Source: Gordoniibacillus chartarius (GTDB taxonomy: Bacteria; Bacillota; Bacilli; Paenibacillales; NBRC-103111). Taken from it: a stretch of 64,000 nt of DNA. This document shows positions 54,656 to 64,000 of the stretch, one piece after another. Positions within the stretch are counted from its first letter, which is position 1. Every line of letters begins with the position of its first letter. Location: the NCBI RefSeq assembly GCF_042432825.1, contig NZ_JBHLWN010000008.1:62001-126000 (forward strand). Reading direction: 5' to 3'. A program made the position numbers and the translations under genes. The notes under the pieces are model-generated. The model was not told the origin of the DNA. It did no database searches and saw only the letters and a program-made list of their open reading frames with translations.

Positions 54656-54779
54656 CAGTATAACCATGAAAGGCACCTCACTCGAAGGCCCCGTTCTTTT
54701 CCGTTATCTGCGGCAATAGAGCGGGGTTTGGGCGCTTATCTTTCACTTCCGGGCTTCTGCACCCGTCCTGCAAACATAC

Positions 54780-54840
54780 AAGCCCCGCCCCAAAACGGCT
54801 ATTCGGCCGCCAAGGGCAGGGCTTTATTTTCCCCGCAAGA
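54780..54840 (+). terminator. Terminator hairpin between the DUF4097 gene and argH
   Basis: AAGCCCCGCCC pairs with GGGCAGGGCTT (one mismatch) around a smaller inner hairpin, followed by TATTTT. The reverse direction could serve argH more weakly. Confidence 0.7.
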
Positions 54841-54841
54841 T

Positions 54842-56257
54842 TTACTTGCTCTTCTCCAAATACTCCTGCACCCACGCGCCGGTCAGCTGCAACGCCGCCT
54901 CGGCCCGCTCGATCGCGCCGCTCACCTGCGCCGCCGCCGTACCGCCGTAAACGCCGCGCGCGTTCACCACCTGCTCCGGCTGCAGAACCCGATAGATGTC
55001 GTCCTCGAACAAGCTGGAGAACTGCTTGAACTCCTCCAGCTTCAGGTCCAGCAAGTACTTCTTGTTTTGGATGCAGTACAGCACCGTTTTGCCGATGACC
55101 TCGTGCGCCTGACGGAACGGAAGACCTTTGTTCGCGAGGTAATCCGCAATGTCCGTCGCGTTCGAGAAGTCCTGGTTCACCGCCTGGCGCATCCGGTCGC
55201 GGTTTACCTTCATCGTCGCGATCATCGGCGCAAAGAGCTGAAGCGCTCCTTGCAGCGTATGCACCGTATCGAACATGCCTTCCTTGTCTTCCTGCATGTC
55301 CTTGTTGTACGCCAGCGGCAGCGACTTAAGCACCGTCAGCAGACCGACCAGGTTGCCGTACACCCGGCCCGTCTTGCCGCGTACAAGCTCCGGCACGTCC
55401 GGATTTTTCTTCTGCGGCATGATCGAGCTGCCCGTGCAGAACGCATCGTCCAGCTCGATGAAGCTGAACTCCGTGCTCGACCAGAGCACCAGCTCTTCGC
55501 TAAGCCGCGACAAGTGCGTCATGATGATCGCCCCGTGGCTCAGGAACTCCAGGATGAAATCGCGGTCGCTCACCGCATCCAGCGAGTTATCGTACACGCG
55601 CCCGAACCCGAGCTGCTCCGCCACAAAATGCCGGTCGATCGGGAATGTCGTTCCCGCCAGCGCCCCCGCTCCGAGCGGCAGCGTGTCGACGCGCTTGTAG
55701 CTGTCCTGCAGCCGTTCGATGTCTCGCTGGAACATCGCCACGTAAGCCATCATATGGTGCGCGAACAAGATCGGCTGCGCCCGCTGCAGGTGCGTATACC
55801 CTGGGAAAATCGTATCCATATTGCTCTTCGCCTGCGCAATCAACGCCTCTTGCAGCTTTTGCAGCAGCCCAACGAACTCCACCACGCGCTTGCGCAGGTA
55901 CAAATGCATATCGGTCGCCACCTGGTCGTTCCGGCTGCGGCCCGTATGCAGCTTGCCGCCGACCGGACCGATCAAGTCGATCAGCTGCTTCTCGATATTC
56001 ATATGAATGTCTTCGTTGGCAATCGTGTACTCCAGCTCGCCGCGGCGGATCATGCCTTGTACCTGCAGTAAGCCGTCCTTGATTTTGTCCACGTCTTCCT
56101 GCGGCACGATTCCGCACTTGCCCAGCATCGTCACGTGCGCCAGGCTGCCTTGAATGTCTTCCTCGGCCAGCTCCTTGTCGAACGTAATGGATGCTGTGTA
56201 CTCCTCAACGAGCTGATCCGTCTTCTTCGTGAACCGTCCACCCCATAGCTTTGACAC
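54842..56257 (-). CDS. argH: Argininosuccinate lyase
   Basis: 471 residues. Last step of arginine synthesis: argininosuccinate to arginine and fumarate. Signature GSSIMPQKKNPD is complete, with HTGRSRNDQVATD (substrate loop) and GYTHLQRAQPILFAHH (catalytic His). The GTG at 56257 (VSKLWGGRF) has AAGGAGC nine bases upstream; the frame open to 56359 is untranslated leader. It is the last gene of the arg operon, after a 450-base gap with repeats and a hairpin, so its level may be set separately from argG. Confidence 0.97.
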   Translation of the reverse strand: MSKLWGGRFTKKTDQLVEEYTASITFDKELAEEDIQGSLAHVTMLGKCGIVPQEDVDKIKDGLLQVQGMIRRGELEYTIANEDIHMNIEKQLIDLIGPVGGKLHTGRSRNDQVATDMHLYLRKRVVEFVGLLQKLQEALIAQAKSNMDTIFPGYTHLQRAQPILFAHHMMAYVAMFQRDIERLQDSYKRVDTLPLGAGALAGTTFPIDRHFVAEQLGFGRVYDNSLDAVSDRDFILEFLSHGAIIMTHLSRLSEELVLWSSTEFSFIELDDAFCTGSSIMPQKKNPDVPELVRGKTGRVYGNLVGLLTVLKSLPLAYNKDMQEDKEGMFDTVHTLQGALQLFAPMIATMKVNRDRMRQAVNQDFSNATDIADYLANKGLPFRQAHEVIGKTVLYCIQNKKYLLDLKLEEFKQFSSLFEDDIYRVLQPEQVVNARGVYGGTAAAQVSGAIERAEAALQLTGAWVQEYLEKSK

Positions 56258-56405
56258 TGGTTCGTGCTCCTTTCCGTTCCGCCGGCCCGTCAATCCTTCG
56301 CCTGCATATAACGTCGCAAGCGGTATGACGTATGTCCGGCTTTTGCCCTTTTCCGGCATGTAAGCATTACAAAAGCAGATCCCTGAACCAAAAGTAATGT
56401 AAATG

Positions 56406-56600
56406 TGCAGGAATCCGGATGTTAACCCGACTCACTCGAACGAATGTCTGCAATTGTGCAGGCATTCTGAGCAAATTTGCACGTGACCGCGACAACCGCT
56501 TCGAATGCCTGTATAATCGCAGGAATTCGGACATCTTGAGCGGGACTTTTTGAATATTTCTGCTATTTTCGCAGGGATTCGGATAAGCTGAGCAATCCGC
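56406..56600. repeat. Four imperfect direct repeats (GCAGG-ATTCGG type) between argG and argH
   Basis: Copies start near 56406, 56457, 56518 and 56570. Core forms are GCAGGAATCCGG, GCAGGCATTCTG, GCAGGAATTCGG and GCAGGGATTCGG, three of them followed by TGAGC. CAGGCATTC (56459) and GAATGCCTG (56503) also form a 9-bp inverted repeat. No coding sequence. Confidence 0.65.
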
Positions 56601-56624
56601 TCATACGACTGCCCCAACCGTCCA

Positions 56625-56660
56625 AATACAGCAAAGCGGCCGCGTTACCGCGGCCCTCTG
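56625..56660 (-). terminator. GC-rich hairpin after argG
   Basis: Minus strand GGCCGCG-GTAA-CGCGGCC, then GCTTTGCTGTATTT. A weak T-tract suggests partial termination or mRNA stabilisation. Confidence 0.5.
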
Positions 56661-56708
56661 CAATCCGAACCTTCGCTTCCCTGCTTCCCGGCCGCAAGCC
56701 GGCTACAC

Positions 56709-57947
<1,239 letters not shown>

Positions 57948-57977
57948 GTTTGATTCACTCTCTCCCTATGATATCGA

Positions 57978-58937
57978 TTAAGACATAATGGCGGCCATAA
58001 CGGCCTTCTGCGCATGCAGACGATTTTCCGCCTGGTCGTAGATGATCGAGTTCGGACCGTCGATGACGCCCTCGCTCACTTCCTCGCCGCGATGCGCCGG
58101 CAGGCAGTGCATGAACAGATAATCCGGCTTCGCCAGCTTCGCCAGCTCTTCGTTCACCTGATAATTCGCGAACGCCTTCTCCCGCTCCTGCTGCTCCTCC
58201 TCGAAGCCCATGCTCGCCCATACGTCGGTATAGATCACGTCGGCATCCCGCACCGCTTCCTTCGGATCGCGCACCAGCTCCACCTTGGCTCCCGACTTCG
58301 CAGCCTGTTCCATGGAGACGCGCACGACCTCCGGATCGGCGTCGTAGCCCTCAGGCGTAGCCGCGGCAAAATCAATCCCCAGCTTCGCCGCGCCCATCAG
58401 CAGCGAATGCAGCATATTGTTGCCATCGCCGATATAAGCTACCTTCAAGCCCTGCAGCTGACCCTTCTGCTCCTTGATCGTCTGGTAATCGGCCAGCGCC
58501 TGGCAAGGGTGCGACAAATCCGTCAAGCCGTTGATCACCGGAATCGTTGCGCTGCGCGCCAGCTCTATGACCCGTTTGTGGCCGAACGTACGGATCATAA
58601 TCCCGTCCAGGTAGCGCGACAGCACCTTCGCCGTATCCGTAATCGGCTCCCCGCGCCCGAGCTGCAAATCATTCTTGCTCAGGAACAGCGGCTGCCCGCC
58701 GAGCTGATAAATCCCGACCTCGAACGATACCCGCGTCCGCGTCGACGACTTCTCGAAAATCATCCCCAGCGTCTTGCCCTTCAGCGGCTGAAACGCCTCG
58801 CCCGCCTTCTGCCCCCGCTTAAGCTCGATCGCCAAATCGATCAAATACTCCAGCTCTTCTTTGCTATAATCGTTCAACGTCAGAAAATCCCGGCCCTTCA
58901 GCTGGGCGGCGATCTCATTCTGCAATAATACCGTCAT
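57978..58937 (-). CDS. argF: Ornithine carbamoyltransferase
   Basis: 319 residues. Makes citrulline from ornithine and carbamoyl phosphate. Carbamoyl-phosphate loop SSTRTRVSFE, HPCQALADYQT, ornithine-binding VYTDVW-type motif (IYTDVWASMG) and HCLPAHRGEEV are intact. ATG with AAGGAGGG six bases upstream; the frame open to 59189 runs back through the DnaA-box-like repeats and is untranslated. In the biosynthetic operon, so the anabolic enzyme rather than arcB. Confidence 0.97.
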   Translation of the reverse strand: MTVLLQNEIAAQLKGRDFLTLNDYSKEELEYLIDLAIELKRGQKAGEAFQPLKGKTLGMIFEKSSTRTRVSFEVGIYQLGGQPLFLSKNDLQLGRGEPITDTAKVLSRYLDGIMIRTFGHKRVIELARSATIPVINGLTDLSHPCQALADYQTIKEQKGQLQGLKVAYIGDGNNMLHSLLMGAAKLGIDFAAATPEGYDADPEVVRVSMEQAAKSGAKVELVRDPKEAVRDADVIYTDVWASMGFEEEQQEREKAFANYQVNEELAKLAKPDYLFMHCLPAHRGEEVSEGVIDGPNSIIYDQAENRLHAQKAVMAAIMS

Positions 58938-59021
58938 GCCAGACCCTCCTTCATAAACACCTTCATCTTGTTGAAAATCTAGCTGCGAACCTTTCGACAT
59001 CACGGATCCTGGGCCGCAAGG

Positions 59022-59123
59022 CTGCCCACAGAGATTTTGTCGAAACGGCCGTTTGTCCACAGATTCGTCACATTTCGACCCAGGGTTATCCACAACGCCT
59101 TGTCGAACGTATTGTTGTCCACA
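59022..59123. repeat. Cluster of four DnaA-box-like sites at ~31-bp spacing
   Basis: TTATCCACA (59086, perfect consensus), TTGTCCACA (59053 and 59115, one mismatch) and CTGCCCACA (59022, weak), all in the same orientation. Starts are 31, 33 and 29 bases apart, about three helical turns. Each is preceded by a TTCGA or TGTCGAA element. It lies in the 196-base argD-argF gap. Confidence 0.6.
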
Positions 59124-59133
59124 GTGCGGTTCG

Positions 59134-60342
59134 TTACACCGCCGCCTTGCTGGCCGCTTCGTTCGCAGCCCGCGCCAGCGCCTCCGCAACGATGTCGAGG
59201 CCCTTCAGCAGTTCCTCGCGGGAGATGAGCAGGCTCGGCACGAGCCGCATGACATTCGTCCCGGCCGTAATGACCAGAGCGCCGTGACGATGGATGTCAT
59301 TGACGATATCGCCTACGGCTGTCGTGCATTCGATACCGATCAGCAGCCCTTTGCCGCGCACGTCGACAACGAGCGGATTGCCTTCCAGCTTGCTCTTCAG
59401 GTGGGTGACGGCCAGCTCGCCGAGCTCCCGGGCCCGCTGCGGCACATTATCCTCCAGCATTGTCTCCATCGTCGCAATTCCCGCCGCCGTCGCCAGCAGG
59501 TTGCCCCCGAAGGTTGAGCCGTGGCTGCCTGGAGCGAACGCGTCCTTGATTTTCGCTTTGCCAAGCACCGCGCCGATCGGAAAGCCGCTGCCAAGTCCCT
59601 TAGCCAATGTGAAGATATCCGGTTCAATCCCGTAATGCTCATACGCGAACAACTTGCCTGTACGTCCGACGCCGGTCTGGATCTCGTCGAGAATCAGCAA
59701 TACGTCATGCTTCTCGCACAAGCGGACGATCTCGGCCATGAACGCCGGGTCCGCGCTGTGAATACCGCCCTCGCCTTGAACCAGCTCGAGGAAGATCGCG
59801 GCCGTCTTGTCGCTGACGGCGCCCTGCAGCGCTGCAATGTCGTTGTACGGCAGCGTCGTAAACCCTTCCGGCAGCGGGTGGAACCCTTCCTTGACCTTCT
59901 CTTGACCGGTTGCGGTCAGCGTGGCCAGTGTCCGGCCGTGGAACGACTGCTGGAACGTAATGATTTCGTACTTGCCTTGAATGCCGAGCACCTTCTGATA
60001 ATACCGGCGCGCCAGCTTGATCGCCGCTTCGTTCGCTTCCGCACCGCTATTGCAGAAGAACACGTGGTCGGCGCACGAGTTGTCCGTCAGCAGCTGCGCC
60101 AGCCGATATTGGTTCGGGATGTGGAACAGGTTGCTCACATGCCACAGCTGATCGAGCTGCTCATGCAGCTTCGCCGTTACTTTAGCCGGCTTATGGCCGA
60201 GGTTCGTTACGGCTACGCCGCACATCAGATCGATGTACTCCTTGCCTTGATCGTCCCACAGACGGGAGCCCTCGCCCTTCACTAACGTAATCGGATATTT
60301 GCTGTAGTTCGGGAACAGCAGGCCCTGTAAATTTTCGCTCAT
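59134..60342 (-). CDS. argD: Acetylornithine aminotransferase
   Basis: 402 residues. PLP enzyme converting N-acetylglutamate semialdehyde to N-acetylornithine. LILDEIQTGVGRTGKLFAYE (PLP Asp and surrounding) and FTLAKGLGSGFPIGA with the Schiff-base lysine are present, along with the phosphate-binding FCNSGAEANEAAIKLAR. The ATG at 60342 has GGAGGTGGAGG upstream; a GTG three codons earlier is possible. It follows a 380-base repeat-filled gap after argB. Confidence 0.95.
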   Translation of the reverse strand: MSENLQGLLFPNYSKYPITLVKGEGSRLWDDQGKEYIDLMCGVAVTNLGHKPAKVTAKLHEQLDQLWHVSNLFHIPNQYRLAQLLTDNSCADHVFFCNSGAEANEAAIKLARRYYQKVLGIQGKYEIITFQQSFHGRTLATLTATGQEKVKEGFHPLPEGFTTLPYNDIAALQGAVSDKTAAIFLELVQGEGGIHSADPAFMAEIVRLCEKHDVLLILDEIQTGVGRTGKLFAYEHYGIEPDIFTLAKGLGSGFPIGAVLGKAKIKDAFAPGSHGSTFGGNLLATAAGIATMETMLEDNVPQRARELGELAVTHLKSKLEGNPLVVDVRGKGLLIGIECTTAVGDIVNDIHRHGALVITAGTNVMRLVPSLLISREELLKGLDIVAEALARAANEAASKAAV

Positions 60343-60387
60343 TTCCTCCACCTCCGTTTATGTTTCAACGTTCTATTGTGAGCGTAA

Positions 60388-60606
60388 TAACGGCCCTTTA
60401 GGCCGTTACTTATACCCGCTTCGCTCAGACTCGCCGCTGTAACCGCCTTATGTGCCGTTAGCACACCCAGTCGTCTTCTTCGCGTTCGCTTTAGACGTTC
60501 TAACGGCCGTCAAGGCCGTTATGGCTGCCCGTTTCGCAACTTGCTGCCTGCTGCCTGCTGCTTGCTGCTTGCTGCTTGCTGCTCTACCGGCCGAATGAGC
60601 CGTTAG
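60388..60606. repeat. Array of GCCGTTA-type hairpins between argB and argD
   Basis: AACGGCC-CTTTA-GGCCGTT (60389), a diverged TAACCGC...GCCGTTA (60439), TAACGGCC-GTCAA-GGCCGTTA (60501) and CTACCGGC...GCCGTTAG (60584). Further half-copies lie near 60670-60720. The whole gap 60343-60725 is otherwise non-coding. Confidence 0.7.
60541..60582. repeat. Heptanucleotide tandem repeat, six units of YTGCTGC
   Basis: TTGCTGC, CTGCTGC, CTGCTGC, TTGCTGC, TTGCTGC, TTGCTGC: six uninterrupted 7-base units in the argB-argD gap. Confidence 0.9.
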
Positions 60607-60725
60607 ACCACGATCTCGCCCATTTTCAAACTCTCCTGCACACTCTTACAGCCCATTTGGCCGTTACAGCCCGCAGATTACACTCAATTAGCCGCCAACT
60701 GCCTCGCGGGCCGCTAGCGCCGGCA

Positions 60726-61511
60726 CTACTCCCGCACAATTCGCGTTCCGACTGCTTCTCCGTCCAGCACGCGGCTCAATATACGCGGCTCCGTACCGCT
60801 CACGATCACGACTTCCCGCACCTGTCCCTGGATGCAATCGATCGCCGCCCGCACTTTCGGAATCATGCCGCCGTAAATATCGCCGCTTTCGATCATCGCC
60901 TCGATCTCCGCTACCGTAACGACCGGCAGCACGCGCTTCTCGCCGTCCACCGTCTTCATGATGCCCGGAACGTCCGTCACGACGACGAGCCGCTCGGTGC
61001 CCAGCTGCGAGGCTACAGCACCTGCCGCCGTATCCGCATTGATATTATATCGCTGCAGTCCGTCACGGCCTAAACCGATCGGTGCAATAACCGGAACGTA
61101 GCCCATCTCCACGACCCCGTCGATCAAGCCCGCGTTCACGTCCGTCACCCGCCCGACAAGGCCGACCTCATGGGCGTTCTCAACCGGCTCGGACGTTAGC
61201 AGCCCTGCATCGACGCCGGACAGTCCGACCGCGCGAGCGCCCGCATGACCGATGCGGCGCACAATCAGCTTATTGATTTGGCCCGCAAGCACCATCTCAA
61301 CGACGTCCAGCACGGCCTCGTTCGTCTTGCGCAGCCCGTTGACGAACTCCGTCTCGATGCCGAGCTTAGTCAGCGTTTCGGAGATCGCCGGTCCGCCCCC
61401 ATGTACGATAATCGGCAGACGGCCTTGCTTCACAAGCTCCGCCATATCGGCGAAGAACGCATCCGGCAGCGCAGCCAGCGTGCTGCCGCCGCATTTCATC
61501 ACAAATCTCAT
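60726..61511 (-). CDS. argB: N-acetylglutamate kinase
   Basis: 261 residues of the amino-acid-kinase family. FVMKCGGSTLAAL (phosphate loop; Lys then Gly-Gly), IVHGGGPAISETL and NINADTAAGAVASQL are conserved. It phosphorylates N-acetylglutamate, usually the arginine-inhibited step in cyclic pathways, as here with ArgJ. The start has AGGAGG eleven bases upstream; the longer frame to 61565 overlaps argJ and is not used. Starts 22 bases after the argJ stop. Confidence 0.95.
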   Translation of the reverse strand: MRFVMKCGGSTLAALPDAFFADMAELVKQGRLPIIVHGGGPAISETLTKLGIETEFVNGLRKTNEAVLDVVEMVLAGQINKLIVRRIGHAGARAVGLSGVDAGLLTSEPVENAHEVGLVGRVTDVNAGLIDGVVEMGYVPVIAPIGLGRDGLQRYNINADTAAGAVASQLGTERLVVVTDVPGIMKTVDGEKRVLPVVTVAEIEAMIESGDIYGGMIPKVRAAIDCIQGQVREVVIVSGTEPRILSRVLDGEAVGTRIVRE

Positions 61512-61533
61512 GTCCCGTCGCTCCTCCTGGCCG

Positions 61534-62754
61534 TTACGTCCGATATGCGGCGTTAATGCGCACATAATCGTAGGTAAGGTCGCAGCCCCAAGCCGTCGCC
61601 CGGCCTGTGCCCATATGTAAATCCACGTGAATATGGACGGTATCGCCCTTCAAATATTCAAGTGCAGCTTCTTCGTCGAATTTGACCGGCTGCGACGCCC
61701 GCAGCGTCACGATGTCGCCGAGTCGAATGTCGACCGTATCGACATTGACCGGCTGGCCTGCGCGGCCGACCGCCGCAATAATACGGCCCCAGTTCGCATC
61801 CGCGCCGTAGACGGCCGATTTCACCAGACTCGAGCCGACAATCGTCTTCGCAATCGCGCGGGCCGCATCGCCGGATACCGCTCCGGCGACGGTCACCTCG
61901 ATCAGCTTCGTCGCCCCTTCACCGTCGCGGGCAATCGCCTTCGCCAGATGCTCGCCGACATGCTCGAACGCCGCCCGGAACGCTTCCCACTGCGGATGCT
62001 CCGGCGTCAGCGGCGCGTTGCCCGCCAAACCGCTTGCCATCACAACGACCATATCGTTCGTGCTCGTATCGCCGTCCACCGTAATCATGTTAAAGGTCGA
62101 ATCCGTTACCGCATTCAGCAGCTGCTGCAGCTGCTCGCTGCCGATAGCGGCGTCCGTCGTCAGGAAGCCGAGCATCGTCGCCATGTTCGGGTGGATCATC
62201 CCCGAGCCTTTGGCCGCTCCGGCAATATGCACCGGCTTGCCGTCGATTTCGACGCGGACGCACAGCGATTTCTGCACGAGATCCGTCGTCAGGATCGCCT
62301 GGCAGAAATCGTCGCCCCCGTCCGCCTTCAGCCGCTCCGGCAGCGCCGCCACGCCGGCGCGCACCTTCCCCATCGGCAGCGGCTCGCCGATCACGCCTGT
62401 CGAAGCCACGGCCACGTGGCTCTCCTCTACGCCAAACGCGGCGGCTGCCAGCGCGCGCATCTCGTACGCGTCGGCCTCGCCCTGCTCGCCCGTGCACGCA
62501 TTGGCGTTGCCGCTGTTCACGAGCACCGCCTGCAGCTTCCCGCCGTCCGCAAGGCTCGCCTTCGTCACGCGAAGCGGCGCTGCCTGAAACGCATTCAGCG
62601 TATACACGCCCGCCGCCGCCGCCGGCACATCGCACACAATCGCGCCGAGGTCATGGCGGTCCGTCTTCTTCAGCCCGCAGTGCAGTCCGCCCGCACGAAA
62701 TCCCGCCGGCGTCGTCACATTGCCGTCCGGAATAATGGTATATTGCTCTTTCAT
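61534..62754 (-). CDS. argJ: Bifunctional ornithine acetyltransferase / N-acetylglutamate synthase
   Basis: 406 residues. Recycles the acetyl group from acetylornithine to glutamate. It self-cleaves before the nucleophile Thr in the motif HPNMATMLGFLTTDA, which is intact. AKGSGMIHPN and the C-terminal DLTYDYVRINAAYRT are conserved. A bifunctional type is likely because no argA or argE is in the operon, but monofunctional versions cannot be told apart by eye. GAGGAGA precedes the ATG; 43 bases after argC. Confidence 0.96.
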   Translation of the reverse strand: MKEQYTIIPDGNVTTPAGFRAGGLHCGLKKTDRHDLGAIVCDVPAAAAGVYTLNAFQAAPLRVTKASLADGGKLQAVLVNSGNANACTGEQGEADAYEMRALAAAAFGVEESHVAVASTGVIGEPLPMGKVRAGVAALPERLKADGGDDFCQAILTTDLVQKSLCVRVEIDGKPVHIAGAAKGSGMIHPNMATMLGFLTTDAAIGSEQLQQLLNAVTDSTFNMITVDGDTSTNDMVVVMASGLAGNAPLTPEHPQWEAFRAAFEHVGEHLAKAIARDGEGATKLIEVTVAGAVSGDAARAIAKTIVGSSLVKSAVYGADANWGRIIAAVGRAGQPVNVDTVDIRLGDIVTLRASQPVKFDEEAALEYLKGDTVHIHVDLHMGTGRATAWGCDLTYDYVRINAAYRT

Positions 62755-62797
62755 CCTGTTTCTCCTCGCCTTCCCCTCTGGAATCCCCCAAATCTAC

Positions 62798-63856
62798 TTA
62801 CGGATAAGCCGGAATGAACTGAAGCCCCGTCGCTTCGTCCCAGCCCATCATCAGATTCAAGTTTTGAATCGCCTGCCCGGCCGCGCCCTTCACCAGGTTG
62901 TCGATGACGCTCACGATCGTCACACGCCCTGTACGGCTGTCGACCGCAAAGCCGATATCGCAATAGTTCGAGCCCCACACTTCCTTGGTGGCCGGCAGCT
63001 TGCCTTGCGGACGTACCCGCACGAACTTCCGTCCCGCATAAAACTCCTTATACAGCCCGATAAAATCCGCTTCCGAACGCGCCCCCGGGCCGCCGACAAT
63101 GCTCGCATACATCGTGCTCATAATGCCGCGCGTCATCGGTACCAAATGCGTCGTAAACGTCGTCACGACCGGCCGTCCCGCGACGTCGCTGAGCGTTTGC
63201 TCGATCTCCGGTATATGCTGATGACGGTTGACCTTGTACGCCGACAAATTTTCGTTCGCTTCCGCATAATGAACGGTCTGGCTTAGCCCGCGCCCGGCCC
63301 CGGATACGCCCGATTTCGCATCGATGATGATCGTCGCCGGATCGATCCAGCCCGCTTTCACCGCAGGAACGAGACCGAGCAGCGTTGCCGTCGGATAGCA
63401 GCCCGGATTGGAAATGAAGTCCACGCCCCGCACACGGTCGCCGAACACCTCGGCCAAACCGAATACCGCCTTGGACAAGTACGCTTCATCCGCAGGAGCA
63501 TGCTTATACCATGTCTCATATTCGGCAGCCGAGCGCAGCCGGAAGTCGCCGGACAAGTCGATGACCTTCAGTCCCGCATCGAGCAGCTGCGGCGCCAGCT
63601 TGGCGGCAACCCCGGCCGGAGTAGCCAAGAAGACGACATCCGCCTTCGACTTCATCAACCCGACGTCGACGCCGTCAAGCGCATCCGTCCGGATTTCCGT
63701 CAGATGCGGAAACCCTTCGGCAATCGGCGCGCCGGCCGACGAAGACGAAATGACCGAAGTAATTTCCACTTGGGGATGCGCCTGCAGCAGACGAATCAGC
63801 TCGACCCCGCCATAACCCGTAGACCCTACAATCGCCACTCTTACCATACTAGCCAA
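62798..63856 (-). CDS. argC: N-acetyl-gamma-glutamyl-phosphate reductase
   Basis: 352 residues. NADPH-dependent reduction of acetylglutamyl phosphate. Rossmann loop VAIVGSTGYGGVELIRLL, active-site Cys in SNPGCYPTATLLGL, and histidines in NRHQHIPEIEQ and HLVPMTRGIMST. First gene of the operon. The TTG at 63856 is favoured by GGAGGAG eight bases upstream; an ATG three codons later (63847) and one upstream at 63871 are alternatives. Confidence 0.95.
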   Translation of the reverse strand: MASMVRVAIVGSTGYGGVELIRLLQAHPQVEITSVISSSSAGAPIAEGFPHLTEIRTDALDGVDVGLMKSKADVVFLATPAGVAAKLAPQLLDAGLKVIDLSGDFRLRSAAEYETWYKHAPADEAYLSKAVFGLAEVFGDRVRGVDFISNPGCYPTATLLGLVPAVKAGWIDPATIIIDAKSGVSGAGRGLSQTVHYAEANENLSAYKVNRHQHIPEIEQTLSDVAGRPVVTTFTTHLVPMTRGIMSTMYASIVGGPGARSEADFIGLYKEFYAGRKFVRVRPQGKLPATKEVWGSNYCDIGFAVDSRTGRVTIVSVIDNLVKGAAGQAIQNLNLMMGWDEATGLQFIPAYP

Positions 63857-63889
63857 ACCGCTCTCCTCCATCCGATTCCAAAAATAAAC

Positions 63890-63907
63890 TATGAATTATT
63901 ATACATA
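63890..63907. promoter_or_regulatory. ARG box (ArgR/AhrC operator)
   Basis: TATGAATTATTATACATA matches the ARG-box consensus WNTGNATWWWWATNCANW at every defined position and covers the -10 of the arg promoter. Confidence 0.9.
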
Positions 63908-63926
63908 CGAGGGTATAAAAATACAA
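63898..63926 (-). promoter_or_regulatory. Promoter of the argCJBDFGH operon
   Basis: Minus strand TTGTAT (63921-63926), 17 bases, TATAAT (63898-63903). Confidence 0.85.
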
Positions 63927-63929
63927 CGA

Positions 63930-64000
63930 TTATTTCAAAACCTCCAGCCTCTTCAGCGCCGGTTCATATTGCGCGGAGACAGCCATTTGATAATAGCTCC
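63930..64000 (-). CDS. C-terminal end of a gene cut by the window edge
   Basis: The frame ends SYYQMAVSAQYEPALKRLEV, then LK and TAA. The helical pattern resembles the last half of a TPR-type repeat, but too little is visible to assign a family. Its stop is only a few bases before the arg promoter -35, with no terminator visible. Confidence 0.45.
   Translation of the reverse strand, partial: SYYQMAVSAQYEPALKRLEVLK

Noticed and set aside
54728..56071. 447-codon plus-strand frame opposite argH
   Set aside because: Antisense shadow rich in Arg/His/Gln; argH is intact with all catalytic motifs.
60541..60582. Heptanucleotide array considered as a CRISPR-like array
   Set aside because: Units are 7 bases with no spacers and no cas genes nearby. 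A simple tandem repeat.

Overview
The window reads as chromosomal DNA of a moderately GC-rich Firmicute, most likely Paenibacillus or a close relative. The grounds are AGGAGG-type ribosome sites, frequent GTG/TTG starts, TTGACA/TATAAT promoters, an S-layer-homology protein, and gene neighbourhoods such as uvrBA, ftsEX-ctpB-minJ and a complete argCJBDFGH operon. No transposase, integrase, CRISPR array, tRNA or rRNA was seen. The only clear decayed gene is a short MFS-transporter remnant near 32.4 kb.

Left part (1-11 kb): a truncated S-layer-homology gene; a compact ribA-ribD-HAD phosphatase operon; a CatE-type extradiol dioxygenase; a three-gene sugar-sensing system (anchored sugar-binding protein, YesM-type kinase, YesN-type regulator) with a CcpA-like site; and a TetR-family operon (acetyltransferase, six-helix membrane protein, regulator) whose promoter is covered by two operator palindromes.

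Centre of interest (11.4-19.6 kb): a promoter followed by six co-directional genes. They encode a giant membrane-anchored FG-GAP protein, a DltC-like carrier protein, a class-II synthetase-like amino acid:carrier protein ligase, a DltD-like SGNH protein, a DltX-like small membrane protein ending in FIYEGF, and a DltB-like MBOAT acyltransferase. Together they look like a Dlt-type envelope acylation pathway in which a seryl-tRNA-synthetase-derived ligase replaces DltA. This is the best candidate for an undescribed system here.

19.6-37.7 kb: a sugar-phosphate isomerase-like TIM barrel, a KtrB-type potassium channel subunit, a TauE/SafE permease, a LOG-family protein, and an ABC exporter-OmpR regulator-kinase operon. 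Divergent from that operon lies an HD-GYP/chemoreceptor operon preceded by 11-bp-phased direct repeats. Then come an ArsR-controlled DoxX/SRPBCC operon and a short UvrA paralogue.

37.8-54.7 kb: uvrB-uvrA; motA-motB; a division and cell-wall block (ftsE, ftsX, an EnvC-like LytM protein, ctpB, then minJ); a VanW protein; and a DUF1700-DUF4097 pair.

54.8-64 kb: the arginine operon, transcribed leftwards from a promoter whose -10 lies inside a perfect ARG box. Its intergenic gaps hold unusual repeats: four DnaA-box-like sites at about 31-bp spacing, a six-copy heptanucleotide repeat with GCCGTTA hairpins, and GCAGG-ATTCGG repeats. Recurrent glycine-rich insertions, two of them inside kinase ATP-binding domains, are another peculiarity of this genome.
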